This document shows positions 8,068-16,069 of a stretch of DNA of 64,000 bases, piece by piece. Source of the stretch: Terriglobales bacterium (lineage in GTDB: Bacteria; Acidobacteriota; Terriglobia; Terriglobales; Acidobacteriaceae); assembly GCA_035487355.1 (NCBI GenBank), contig DATHMF010000073.1, positions 101,707 to 165,706 of the forward strand. Direction: 5' to 3'. The position numbers were made by a program, and so were the translations under genes. Position 1 is the first letter of the stretch. Each line of letters opens with the position of its first letter. The notes beneath the pieces are model-generated. The model did not search any database. It saw nothing but the letters and a program-made list of their open reading frames with translations, and was not told where the DNA came from.

Positions 8068-9870
8068 ATGTTTGATTCCATTTGTCGTTTAGCTCGCGAG
8101 AGTGATTATGACTTTCGGAGTAGTGCACAACCGGCCGATCCTTTGGCTTACCGGTTTGAAGAATGGGTGCCCTATTACAAGACCAAGTGGGCGATTACCC
8201 GAGTCCTCAAACCAAAATCAATTCTTGAAATCGGCGTTCGTTTCGGATATTCCGCCGCGGCTTTCCTGAACGGCTTTCCATCCGCAGAGTACCTGGGTAT
8301 TGACCTGGATATCGATACTTTTGGTGGAACTTCGGGCGCAATCGAGTGGGCCAAAAAGATTACGTCTTCTTTTCGCGCTAACTTTTTGGTTGAAGACAGT
8401 CAACAAATGGAGCGCTTCCCGGGAGATGTTTACGACCTGATTCATGTTGACGGCCAGCAGGATGGGGATGGCACCTATCACGACATGCAACTTGCCGCCA
8501 AACAAGGACGGTACATTCTAGCGGATGGCTATTTCTGGACCCGGCAGAACTTTGCAGCCCTCAGTGAGTTCCTGTACCAGTTTCGGGAGCAAATTGAATA
8601 TTACGGCGTGATTCCTGGGTATGCCGGCGAGTTGCTCATTCGAGTGAGAGACTCCTCTCTTGCCAGGCAAGAAAGCAACCAAGACGCCCAGAGCGCCAAC
8701 AGCCTTGCGTTGCAGGGTACATATACAAGTGATTACTACTTGCATGATTGTGGGGGATATCTTCAGTACCGACAAAACCAAGGCAAGAATTTAGAAGATG
8801 TCCGTCTTATTGATGTAGCGGCGGTTGCCGGTCTGAAAGGAGGAGGCAGGGTCCTCGACCTGGGATGCGGTCGCGGAGAGCTTTCCTACTATTTCGCTCA
8901 AGAAGGCTTTGAGGTGACCGCAATTGACTACTCCGCTGATGCAATCAAACTGGCGGAAAAGTGTTTCGATGGCGATGAGGACTTAAAACGCAAAGTAGAG
9001 TTTATCTGCGGCGACGTGTGCACCGTCAAGCTGTCAGGCAAATATGATCTGGCAGTGGCCTCTGATTTGATTGAGCATCTTTCGCCAGAAGAGTTGGAAA
9101 AGCTTTACTCCAGGATTTCCGCGCATCTTGCTCACGATGGGTTTTTTGTGCTGCACACCTTCCCGAACCGCTGGTATTACCAGTATGAGTACGCGCGCAA
9201 AAGAAGAGTAGCTGCATCGGTGGGAGCATATTTGTCTCCGCAGCCGCGGAGCCGGTATGAACAGCTCATGCATATCAATGAGCAGTCGCCGCGGATCATG
9301 AAGAAAAGCCTGCACCGCCATTTCGCGCACGTGCTACTGTGGTTTGCGAAGCCGGAAGATCCGGTAAGTAATTTGCTTCGCAAATTCACGAAACAGGAAT
9401 TGCGTGCTACGCCCGATCTGTTTGCGGTTGTCTCGCAATCCAGGGTCAAACCGGAACAAATTGCCGCACTTTTACAAACCCATCCATTGCACGATCTCAA
9501 GTTGAACGGTCTGAGCCTTGCCGCCGAGCAGGTTCCTGGGCAGGTTCATGCTAATTCCGATTTTCACGTCAAGGTAACGCTTAAAAATTCAACTAAGGCG
9601 CTCCTGAATAGCTTCATGCCAAATCCCGTCCGGATCAGCTATCACTGGCTGAACAGCCAGGGTTCCAATTCTATTGTTTACGACGGATTGCGCACGAATC
9701 TGTTTCCCGCTTTACGCCCCGGCCATACACGCGCTTATTTGGTAAATGTCCAGACACCCGCTCATCCTGGTTCTTATATTCTCCGAATGACCCTCGTACA
9801 AGAATTTGTGCGCTGGTTCGATGATCCACCGTTCAATCTCATGGCAGATCTCAGTGTCGTTGTGAAATAG
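8068..9870 (+). CDS. Tandem methyltransferase fused to C-terminal beta-sandwich
   Basis: A 600-residue protein with three apparent parts. Residues about 45-195 form a methyltransferase-like Rossmann fold (ILEIGVRFGYSAAAFLNG, LGIDLDID, DLIHVDGQQDGDGTYHD), like the class often annotated Methyltransf_24. Residues about 245-400 form a second class I methyltransferase (VLDLGCGRGELSYYFAQEGF, AIDYSADAIKLAE, ASDLIEHLSPEELEKL). Residues about 480-600 form a beta-rich domain ending GSYILRMTLVQEFVRWFDD. That LVQE-x-VxWF phrase recurs at the C-termini of glycan-locus enzymes and resembles Wzt-type carbohydrate-binding sandwiches. Likely role: methylation of a surface glycan. It starts 12 bp after the glycosyltransferase stop. 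Which domain is catalytic is not known. Confidence 0.8.
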   Translation: MFDSICRLARESDYDFRSSAQPADPLAYRFEEWVPYYKTKWAITRVLKPKSILEIGVRFGYSAAAFLNGFPSAEYLGIDLDIDTFGGTSGAIEWAKKITSSFRANFLVEDSQQMERFPGDVYDLIHVDGQQDGDGTYHDMQLAAKQGRYILADGYFWTRQNFAALSEFLYQFREQIEYYGVIPGYAGELLIRVRDSSLARQESNQDAQSANSLALQGTYTSDYYLHDCGGYLQYRQNQGKNLEDVRLIDVAAVAGLKGGGRVLDLGCGRGELSYYFAQEGFEVTAIDYSADAIKLAEKCFDGDEDLKRKVEFICGDVCTVKLSGKYDLAVASDLIEHLSPEELEKLYSRISAHLAHDGFFVLHTFPNRWYYQYEYARKRRVAASVGAYLSPQPRSRYEQLMHINEQSPRIMKKSLHRHFAHVLLWFAKPEDPVSNLLRKFTKQELRATPDLFAVVSQSRVKPEQIAALLQTHPLHDLKLNGLSLAAEQVPGQVHANSDFHVKVTLKNSTKALLNSFMPNPVRISYHWLNSQGSNSIVYDGLRTNLFPALRPGHTRAYLVNVQTPAHPGSYILRMTLVQEFVRWFDDPPFNLMADLSVVVK

Positions 9871-9924
9871 AAATATGTGGAGACTTGCAGTCAGACTTTC
9901 AAAAGATCGAGACAAGGGGGCGCA

Positions 9925-10725
9925 ATGGATTTACGAGTTTACAGCCTTACACCGGAACAAATCGAGAGAGCAACCCATTTGTTTGACTATCAACCTTATA
10001 TCCTCTCTGATGATATTCAGACTGGCATAGCCTATGACTTTTTGTATGCAGCGGAGGATCCAAATCGCTACCTCGCCAATCGTCGATTGGTTTCTAAATC
10101 AACTTGGGAGAGGTTTGTTGCGGCAAACGCACAATTGCGCCAAATGTACGATGATTGGATTGATCAAATGTCGAGTCTTTGCGGCACCGAAAGCAGTGTT
10201 GCTGATATAGCCTGCAATACGGGTTACTTCCTCCACCGTTTCGCCTTGAAGGGACACCGTAAAACAGTTGGATACGATCGCCTGGACACTTCAGAGGCGA
10301 TTCAATTTATCAACAAGCTAGTGGGAACATCCGTGGAATTTATTCACCAGAGTTATGATTCCTGGACCCATAAAATTCCAGGCTGCGCTCAGCACGATAT
10401 TGTGATTGCTTCGGCAATCATGTTGCACCTGAGTGATCCGCTTTATTTTCTGCATTTCCTGGGGTCTATTACCAAAAAATGTTTGTTTTTGTTCACGCTG
10501 GTCAATGATTCGCCTGACCATATCATCCACTACATAACCGCTAACAAATTTTATAAGGATGACTTCCCGCTTTGTTTCGATAACCACTCCATTTCGTTTC
10601 CTCTTTTGACGTTGGGTCTTCAGCGCATGGGATTCACAACAATTTTAGAAATCCCCCATCGCCAGTCATGGCTGCCCTCGCATTGGTACAACCAATACAA
10701 AATGTTACTTTGTTTCAAACATTGA
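9925..10725 (+). CDS. Divergent SAM methyltransferase-like protein
   Basis: The frame is open from 9877, but ATG 9925 is preceded at good spacing by the purine-rich AAGGGGG at 9914-9920, giving MDLRVYSLTPEQIERA and 266 residues. The core has a degenerate motif I, VADIACNTGYFLHRFALKG, where the usual Gly-x-Gly-x-Gly is Cys-Asn-Thr-Gly, then GYDRLD and a late strand near ASAIMLHLSDPLYFL, matching a class I methyltransferase fold. Part of the polysaccharide locus by position. Codon use is more AT-rich than in the enzymes to the left and at 15-17 kb, suggesting separate acquisition. Activity is uncertain because of the altered SAM loop. Confidence 0.65.
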   Translation: MDLRVYSLTPEQIERATHLFDYQPYILSDDIQTGIAYDFLYAAEDPNRYLANRRLVSKSTWERFVAANAQLRQMYDDWIDQMSSLCGTESSVADIACNTGYFLHRFALKGHRKTVGYDRLDTSEAIQFINKLVGTSVEFIHQSYDSWTHKIPGCAQHDIVIASAIMLHLSDPLYFLHFLGSITKKCLFLFTLVNDSPDHIIHYITANKFYKDDFPLCFDNHSISFPLLTLGLQRMGFTTILEIPHRQSWLPSHWYNQYKMLLCFKH

Positions 10726-11018
10726 GTTTGGCGAGGGGGGGTGGAATTATCCAGGATCGGCAGCGTTGAGAAATAAAGCCGATGCCCATTTTTGAATGGC
10801 CCGAAACGGAACAAATCGCGTATTTCTTAAAATGCTGATTGAGTCCCGCCTATCCTAAGGTCTTACAATAGTGCTGCGTTGCGTCAATTCGTTCAGCGGC
10901 CACTTCATATGTGAAATTCAGCAAGTTGCCATGAGTCTGGAAGAGGGCGCTGGTTAGAATAAGATTCATGGAAGAGTGTTTTGTAGCAGAATTACGAATA
11001 TCTTGAGGAATCTGAAAG
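10726..11018. other. Intergenic spacer without recognisable genes
   Basis: About 290 AT-rich bases between two methyltransferase genes. No coding frame with plausible composition was found on either strand. It presumably contains the promoter for the gene at 11019. Confidence 0.4.
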
Positions 11019-11858
11019 ATGAAAGAGCAAGCAACCACGGCGAAGCAGGAATCTATAAGACAAAAAATCAATAGCTTTCCCTATTGGTATCATCAGATCG
11101 AAATCGAACCAGGAATTAGCACCCCCGGTACTCACGCCAGCGCGGAAGCGTTGCAATTGCTGCAACTCCCCCAGGACTGCAGGGGGATGCGGGTCCTCGA
11201 CATCGGAGCGCGCGACGGGTTCTTTTCTTTCGAGCTTGAGCGCCGTGGAGCAAAAGTGTTAGCGATAGACTACTTTGGTCCAACTATAACAGGCTTTGCG
11301 ATCGCAAGTGAGTTGTTGCACTCCCGCGTACGGTACGAGGTTCTTAACGTGTATGATTTATCTCCTGCAACTCACGGGAAGTTCGATATTGTGCTGTTTC
11401 TGGGGGTCCTGTATCACTTACGGAATCCACTTCTTGCGTTGGACCGGATCTGGAACGTCTGCCGAGATCGCCTGTGGCTGGAATCACAGGTCATAGACAA
11501 CGCATTTCTTAACATGTCAACCGGTGAAATGATGGCCCTCGATAAGATTGCCCCCTTAATGAAAGAAATGCCGATCATGCAGTTTTATCCCAAAGACGAG
11601 CTTAACAAAGACGGGAGCAACTGGTGGGCACCCAACCTTGCGTGTCTTACGGCCATGTTGGAAACGTGCAACTTCGTGGTGCAGAGGAAGGTTGTAAACG
11701 GAGGACGTGCAATCGTCGAATGTAAAGTTGGAAGCAATCCTGTAGTTGAACACCTGCGCTTCCTGGAACGTTCCACTGCAAATGGTGGGCACCCAACCTT
11801 AGGTACCTTACGGCAATGTTGGAAACGTGCAACTTCGTGGTGCAGAGGAAGGTTGTAA
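11019..11858 (+). CDS. SAM methyltransferase (DUF1698/CmoB-like) with out-of-frame duplicated tail
   Basis: Class I methyltransferase of 279 residues. The family opening FPYWYHQIEIEPGISTPGTH near residue 20 and motif I VLDIGARDGFFSFELERRGA near 65 place it with DUF1698 proteins; FLGVLYHLRNPLLALDRIW near 128 is also typical. Members in glycan loci are thought to methylate sugars, whereas CmoB acts on tRNA; the context favours a glycan. The last 24 codons (from about 11785) are a frame-shifted reading of a repeat of this gene's own 3' end, so the natural C-terminus probably ran on after GGRAIVECKVGSNPVVEHL. Start ATG 11019 follows a GAGGAATCT purine stretch. Confidence 0.75.
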   Translation: MKEQATTAKQESIRQKINSFPYWYHQIEIEPGISTPGTHASAEALQLLQLPQDCRGMRVLDIGARDGFFSFELERRGAKVLAIDYFGPTITGFAIASELLHSRVRYEVLNVYDLSPATHGKFDIVLFLGVLYHLRNPLLALDRIWNVCRDRLWLESQVIDNAFLNMSTGEMMALDKIAPLMKEMPIMQFYPKDELNKDGSNWWAPNLACLTAMLETCNFVVQRKVVNGGRAIVECKVGSNPVVEHLRFLERSTANGGHPTLGTLRQCWKRATSWCRGRL

Positions 11859-11943
11859 ACGGAGGACGTGCAATCGTTCGAATGCAGAGTTAGGAAGTGA
11901 TGTAGTAAAATACCTCTGCTCCCTGGTAAGCACCACTTCTTCA
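11622..11943 (+). repeat. 161-bp tandem duplication at the 3' end of a methyltransferase gene
   Basis: The segment starting TGGTGGGCACCCAACCTT at 11622 recurs at 11783, an offset of 161 bp. The first 100 bases or so of each copy are nearly identical (for example GTGCAACTTCGTGGTGCAGA in both), while the last 60 have diverged. Since 161 is not a multiple of three, the second copy is read in another frame and ends the protein early at 11858. The end of copy 2 is non-coding. Confidence 0.9.
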
Positions 11944-12062
11944 CAAATACAATTATTGACGGGGCACTATGATTCGCAATCTTGCTAGCAGACTCTATCT
12001 GTCTACAAGTTCGATCCTCACCGCGCTAACTGGGCATGTACTAAAGGCATCGAGAATTCTGC

Positions 12063-12111
12063 TTGACAATCCGGCTCATAATTGAGTATAAAAGGGGAGC
12101 CTACTCTCCCC
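12063..12111 (+). promoter_or_regulatory. Sigma70-like promoter with hairpin at predicted transcript start
   Basis: TTGACA at 12063-12068, 18-bp spacer, TATAAA at 12087-12092: a near-consensus housekeeping promoter. The predicted start point falls in GGGGAG (12094-12099), which can pair with CTCCCC (12106-12111) across a 6-base loop, so the mRNA may begin inside or just after a small stem. It drives the secreted-protein gene at 12170. Confidence 0.65.
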
Positions 12112-12169
12112 TCACAGAATGTCAATAAGTATATTCTGTCCCAATTTCGAAAATTTACGGAGGCTTAGA

Positions 12170-12979
12170 ATGAACGTACGTGGGTTGTTACTTACTCTTT
12201 TTGTAGTATCGCTCTCGGTGTTCGCCTTTGCAGGTAGCGCATGCAATAAGGCGACCGTGCTCAATGGAGATGGCAGAATCCTGGACTTTGATTTTGTCGC
12301 TCCCACGAGTGCTAACTATTATCAGTTCAATGTGTCTGCGAACCACTCGTATTCTGTCGAAGTGCGTCAGGATTACGACGACCTGCAGTCGGGGACGCCG
12401 GATCTCACCACAGCGGCGTTTACAGACAGCGCCTGCTCTGTGGCCTTGGGAAATGCAAATACCCTCGCTGCTAACAATAACGTGCACCACACTGAAAACA
12501 ACGACCCGGCGCTTCCTGCTAACTCGCAGCGTTTCAGCTTTACCCCAACTGCTTCAGGAACCGTATATCTGGCGGTTACAAACTCCAATGCCTCTACTGG
12601 CCGCTACGTTTCTATCACGGTGGCCGAGACGACTATTTTCTACAGTCGCTGGAGCACCTTCAGCGGCTTTTCGACGCAGTGGGCATACCAGAACACAAGT
12701 TCGCAGCCTGTTGCCGTCACCTTGACAGTTATCGATACGTTGGGGAGTCCCCTGATGAACCCTAACCCCATAGTTGTCTCGTTCAGTGTGGCCGCCGGCA
12801 GCGAAGTATTTCAGCTTACGCCGTCTACCGTCGCTGCTCCAGCGCAGCACGGAGGTCCTGCTTTTGCAACTACGGACGGACCTCCGGGAGCGGTACTGCC
12901 TGACTGCTATTTCATAAACGGCACTGCCACAATTGTTGTACCGTCCACGATTTCACCAGTGCGGCAATCCGCCCACTAA
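12170..12979 (+). CDS. Secreted protein of unknown function
   Basis: ATG 12170 is chosen over an upstream in-frame ATG at 12119 because ACGGAGG lies at good spacing before it and because it directly begins a classical signal peptide (MNVRGLLLTLFVVSLSVFAF, cleavage after about AFAGS). The mature protein of about 245 residues is rich in Ser, Thr, Ala and Asn with alternating beta-type sequence. Its first half (ILDFDFVAPTSANYYQFNVS ... SGTVYLAVTN) resembles a bacterial pre-peptidase C-terminal-like or jelly-roll domain; I do not recognise the second half. It has its own strong promoter and is followed by a perfect 13-bp hairpin, so it is likely a single transcription unit. Confidence 0.65.
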   Translation: MNVRGLLLTLFVVSLSVFAFAGSACNKATVLNGDGRILDFDFVAPTSANYYQFNVSANHSYSVEVRQDYDDLQSGTPDLTTAAFTDSACSVALGNANTLAANNNVHHTENNDPALPANSQRFSFTPTASGTVYLAVTNSNASTGRYVSITVAETTIFYSRWSTFSGFSTQWAYQNTSSQPVAVTLTVIDTLGSPLMNPNPIVVSFSVAAGSEVFQLTPSTVAAPAQHGGPAFATTDGPPGAVLPDCYFINGTATIVVPSTISPVRQSAH

Positions 12980-13015
12980 GCAAGGGCTAGTAAGGTCTCC
13001 GTAAATTTCTGGGAG

Positions 13016-13048
13016 ATTGCGCGAGGAATTGACTTTTCCTCGCGCAAT
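13016..13048. repeat. Perfect 13-bp inverted repeat, 7-base loop
   Basis: ATTGCGCGAGGAA at 13016-13028 and its exact reverse complement at 13036-13048 surround the loop TTGACTT. It lies between the secreted-protein stop (12979) and the next start (13077). There is no T-run after it, so it is not a canonical intrinsic terminator. It could protect the upstream mRNA 3' end, regulate the next gene, or act as a T-less terminator. Confidence 0.75.
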
Positions 13049-13076
13049 ACCCGGAAGGGTGTGAGAAAAAAATATT

Positions 13077-13892
13077 ATGGCGCTAATGAGATGGCGAAAA
13101 GTGGTTCTGAAGATATTTCTTTGTGGTTTTGCAAGCTGCAGCATGCTCATGGGGCAGACACAAGTTGCCAAATCATCCGATATTAGCGTTCATTACGTTT
13201 TCCCAAAATTAACAGTAGTCGTAAGCCAATCTTCCTCGTTGCAATCTGTTTTAAAAGAGCTGTGCCAGCAGACGCAGGCGGAATGTAGTGGCATTGAACA
13301 AACCGCCGGTTATAATGTCGCCTCGTCAACGCTTCGTGGAACTTGGAGCGAAGTTGTTGACCAACTGATGGAAGGAACTGCGCTGAATTATGCGGCTGGT
13401 CCGCCGTCAGCATCACTGGCGGGAAGGCTTATCATTCAGGGCCAACGAGTGGCTCTGCCTCCCCCAGCGAACGTGCCTCCGCAAGATTTCAACAACGCCA
13501 CCATGGCTTCGGTTCCCACCATGGCTTCAACAAGCCCTGTTTCCACAGCTAGCGACAACACAATGTCAAATCAAGGCCCTGTCCCCAATGTCGGCGTTGC
13601 ACCTGGAACAGGTGCACCTAGTTTTGGGGCCTTCGGAGGTGCAAGAGCTTCTTCTGGCGCCATGCCGGGGACCTTTGGAAATCCATTGACCAGCGAGATG
13701 CCTTCAAACCAATCTACAGAATTTGCTGAATTTCAGCCATTTCCCGATGCACACGGCAATTTGATTCCAACTTCGAAAGAGCCGGCGCAATATTTGCCAT
13801 TTCCCGATGCACACGGCAATCTGATTCCAGTTAAACCAAACGATCCCGGTGGCTCTCCCTTTCCTGCATCAGCAATCCTATCCAGGCACTGA
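13077..13892 (+). CDS. Secreted STN-domain-like protein with repeated C-terminal motif
   Basis: 271 residues. A signal peptide (about residues 10-28, VLKIFLCGFASCSMLMGQ) is followed by a region (about 40-115) of secretin/TonB short N-terminal (STN) type: ISVHYVFPKLTVVVS, QSVLKELCQQTQAECSG, ALNYAAGPP and GRLIIQGQRV. STN domains usually sit at the front of secretins or TonB receptors, but here no barrel follows. The rest is a low-complexity Pro/Ser/Thr/Ala tail with the motif FPDAHGNLIP twice, 60 bp apart and nearly identical in DNA. A free-standing STN protein might act as a periplasmic adaptor, which is speculative. Start ATG 13077. Confidence 0.6.
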   Translation: MALMRWRKVVLKIFLCGFASCSMLMGQTQVAKSSDISVHYVFPKLTVVVSQSSSLQSVLKELCQQTQAECSGIEQTAGYNVASSTLRGTWSEVVDQLMEGTALNYAAGPPSASLAGRLIIQGQRVALPPPANVPPQDFNNATMASVPTMASTSPVSTASDNTMSNQGPVPNVGVAPGTGAPSFGAFGGARASSGAMPGTFGNPLTSEMPSNQSTEFAEFQPFPDAHGNLIPTSKEPAQYLPFPDAHGNLIPVKPNDPGGSPFPASAILSRH

Positions 13893-14062
13893 TTATTGCT
13901 GGGTGCTTTCACTTCTGAAATTCTGCAAGCCTTCGCTTTGGTATCGCCCAGAATTCAATTTTTAACTCATTAATAACTGAACGGTGGAATTCCAGGAACC
14001 CTCACCCTCTTTCTGAAGCTGTCCCCAAGCCTGAGGTGTAGTATCAATAGCTGCCCTGGGTT

Positions 14063-15154
14063 ATGGAGTTACCTTTACTGCAAAAACTTTCTTCGCCTTC
14101 CATTACTGTGATTATCCCTGCGCTGCGGCGGCCTGATCTCACGCAACGATGCTTGCGTTCTCTCGCATTACAAAAGGCGGCAGGGTTGGAAATCGTGATC
14201 GTGGAGAATGAAGCTCAGCAGAACACAATCTTTCATCTCGAAACCCTGCCTGTTGATTTTCCCTATCCGGTGCGCCAAATTCTCCTAGAGCAGAATCTCG
14301 GTACAACGGACTCCATTAATCGGGCGTTGCAGAATGTTGGCCCGGAATTTATTTTGCTGCTGAACAATGACGTAGAACTGGAACCACAATTTGCGACGCT
14401 GCTCGTAGAAAAACTGAAATCAGATTCCCAACTGGCATTTTCTACCGGCAAATTGCTCAATGCGCAGGAGAAAACCCGCTTCGACGGCGCCGGGGATGCG
14501 CTTTTACTGGGTGGCGGCGCCTATCGTCTTGGCCATCAAGATGTCGATAGCGGCCAGTTTGATCAGTCGGCGGAAGCCTTTGTGGGCTGTGGTGCAGCTA
14601 CGCTCTACCGTCGCAGCGCGTTCGAGCATGCCGGCGGGCTCGATGGTGATTTCTTTGCTTACCTCGATGACGTTGACCTGGCCTTTCGGCTACAACTCGG
14701 CGGCTGGTGCGGGGCTTATGTGCCCAACGCTGTTGCATATCACATTGGCAGCGCAACGCTGGGCGATTCCATGCATCCGCGAATCGTCCGTTGGATGACA
14801 CGCAACCAAATTCTGCTCCTGCTGAAGAATTATCCCGCGAGTGTGTTCTTTCGGCTACTGCCACGGATTTGGGTTTATCAATTTTTGTGGTTTCTGATGA
14901 TCTTGCGTCGCGGAAATGCACTTTCTTACATAGGAGGCATATTTGACGCGGTGAAATTGCTGGGGAGCGTGCCTGGGAAACGCAAGCAGGTACAATCCCA
15001 GCGCAAGATTACCAGCACGGAGCTGATCCAGAAACTACGCGCCTCCGAAGCCCAAATCTATGCTTGGCACTGTACACGCGACGCAAAGATGAAGTCTGCA
15101 TTGCTGCGCATCTATTTTGGATTATTCGGCAAGCCTCGGGCCATCTCAGGATAA
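14063..15154 (+). CDS. Family 2 glycosyltransferase
   Basis: Inverting GT-A enzyme of 363 residues. The N-terminus ITVIIPALRRPDLTQRCLRS is the GT2 nucleotide-binding start; LLLNNDVELEP near residue 98 is the Asp-x-Asp-type metal motif, and FFAYLDDVDLAFRLQLGGW near 197 is the conserved ED/D acceptor-side motif of rhamnosyltransferase-like GT2 enzymes. The C-terminal third has hydrophobic stretches that could attach it to the membrane. Position just upstream of rmlA and rmlB makes dTDP-rhamnose a reasonable donor, but that is inference. Confidence 0.88.
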   Translation: MELPLLQKLSSPSITVIIPALRRPDLTQRCLRSLALQKAAGLEIVIVENEAQQNTIFHLETLPVDFPYPVRQILLEQNLGTTDSINRALQNVGPEFILLLNNDVELEPQFATLLVEKLKSDSQLAFSTGKLLNAQEKTRFDGAGDALLLGGGAYRLGHQDVDSGQFDQSAEAFVGCGAATLYRRSAFEHAGGLDGDFFAYLDDVDLAFRLQLGGWCGAYVPNAVAYHIGSATLGDSMHPRIVRWMTRNQILLLLKNYPASVFFRLLPRIWVYQFLWFLMILRRGNALSYIGGIFDAVKLLGSVPGKRKQVQSQRKITSTELIQKLRASEAQIYAWHCTRDAKMKSALLRIYFGLFGKPRAISG

Positions 15155-15292
15155 ACGCCCGCTGATTATTGAAATGCTATGATAACGGTTTCTGAAGCTG
15201 ACCTTGTGCAAGCCGGAGCAAGCGTGCATGATCTCCGGGGGTGGAGAAGAGCCGGCACGTGAGAAGATAAACTCAAAACTCAAGAGGACTGT

Positions 15293-16048
15293 ATGAAAGG
15301 CGTAGTACTAGCGGGTGGATTGGGAACGCGGATGATGCCGCTGACGAGGGTGACGAACAAGCATCTGTTGCCGGTGCACAATTTGCCCATGGTGTTTTAT
15401 CCCATTCGGGCGCTGGTGAACGTGGGGATCACGGAGATCCTGATCGTGACTGGCGGGCACAATGCGGGAGACTTTCTGCGGCTGCTGGCCAATGGCAAGG
15501 ATTTCGGATTGCAGCGGCTGAACTATGCCTACCAGGAGGGCGAAGGCGGCATTGCCGATGCGTTACGCTTGGCGGAGTACTTTGCCGAAGAGGATTCGAT
15601 CTGCGTGATCCTGGGAGACAATATTATTGAGAACAATTTTGTGGAGAGCGCCGAGTGCTTCCAGCAGCAAGAGAAGGGGGCGCATATTATTTTGAAGGAA
15701 GTGCACGATCCGGAGCGTTTTGGTTGCCCGGAGATCGTGGAAGGGCGGATTATCGGCATTGAAGAGAAGCCCAAGCAGCCCAAGTCGAACTATGCCGTGA
15801 CCGGGATCTATCTGTACGATAACGCGGTCTTCGAGAAGATTAAGACGCTGAAGCCGTCGCAGCGGGGTGAGCTGGAGATTACGGACATCAACAACATGTA
15901 TCTTCGGGAGGGAACGCTGACGCACAGCATTCTGGAGGGTTGGTGGACGGATGCCGGGACCTTCGAGTCCCTTCGCCACGCCACGAACCTGGTGGCCGAG
16001 ACGGGAGCCAATAAGCTGACGAAACCGGCAGCAGTGGCGAGGAAATAG
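15293..16048 (+). CDS. rmlA: Glucose-1-phosphate thymidylyltransferase, short form
   Basis: Makes dTDP-glucose from dTTP and glucose-1-phosphate. The nucleotide-binding loop is KGVVLAGGLGTRMMPLTRVT (usual RmlA: GGSGTRLxPLT), followed by NKHLLPVHNLPMVFYPI. VILGDNIIE near residue 103 holds the metal-binding Asp, EEKPKQPKSNYAVTGIYLYD near 156 is the sugar-binding part, and GWWTDAGTFESL near 223 is typical of the family. At 251 residues it is shorter than the roughly 290-residue RmlA and seems to lack the C-terminal allosteric/dimer helices. AAGAGGA precedes the ATG. It is co-directional with rmlB after 21 bp. Specificity for dTTP is inferred from the neighbour. Confidence 0.87.
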   Translation: MKGVVLAGGLGTRMMPLTRVTNKHLLPVHNLPMVFYPIRALVNVGITEILIVTGGHNAGDFLRLLANGKDFGLQRLNYAYQEGEGGIADALRLAEYFAEEDSICVILGDNIIENNFVESAECFQQQEKGAHIILKEVHDPERFGCPEIVEGRIIGIEEKPKQPKSNYAVTGIYLYDNAVFEKIKTLKPSQRGELEITDINNMYLREGTLTHSILEGWWTDAGTFESLRHATNLVAETGANKLTKPAAVARK

Positions 16049-16069
16049 AGTAAGTAAAAGGGAGAGGCA

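Noticed and set aside
11969..12085. 38-codon frame MIRNLASRLYLSTSS before the secreted-protein gene
   Set aside because: It overlaps the promoter at 12063-12092 and has no clear ribosome site, so it is probably not a gene.
15179..15262. 27-codon frame (MITVSEADLVQAG) before rmlA
   Set aside because: No ribosome site, short, no similarity recognised; treated as spacer.
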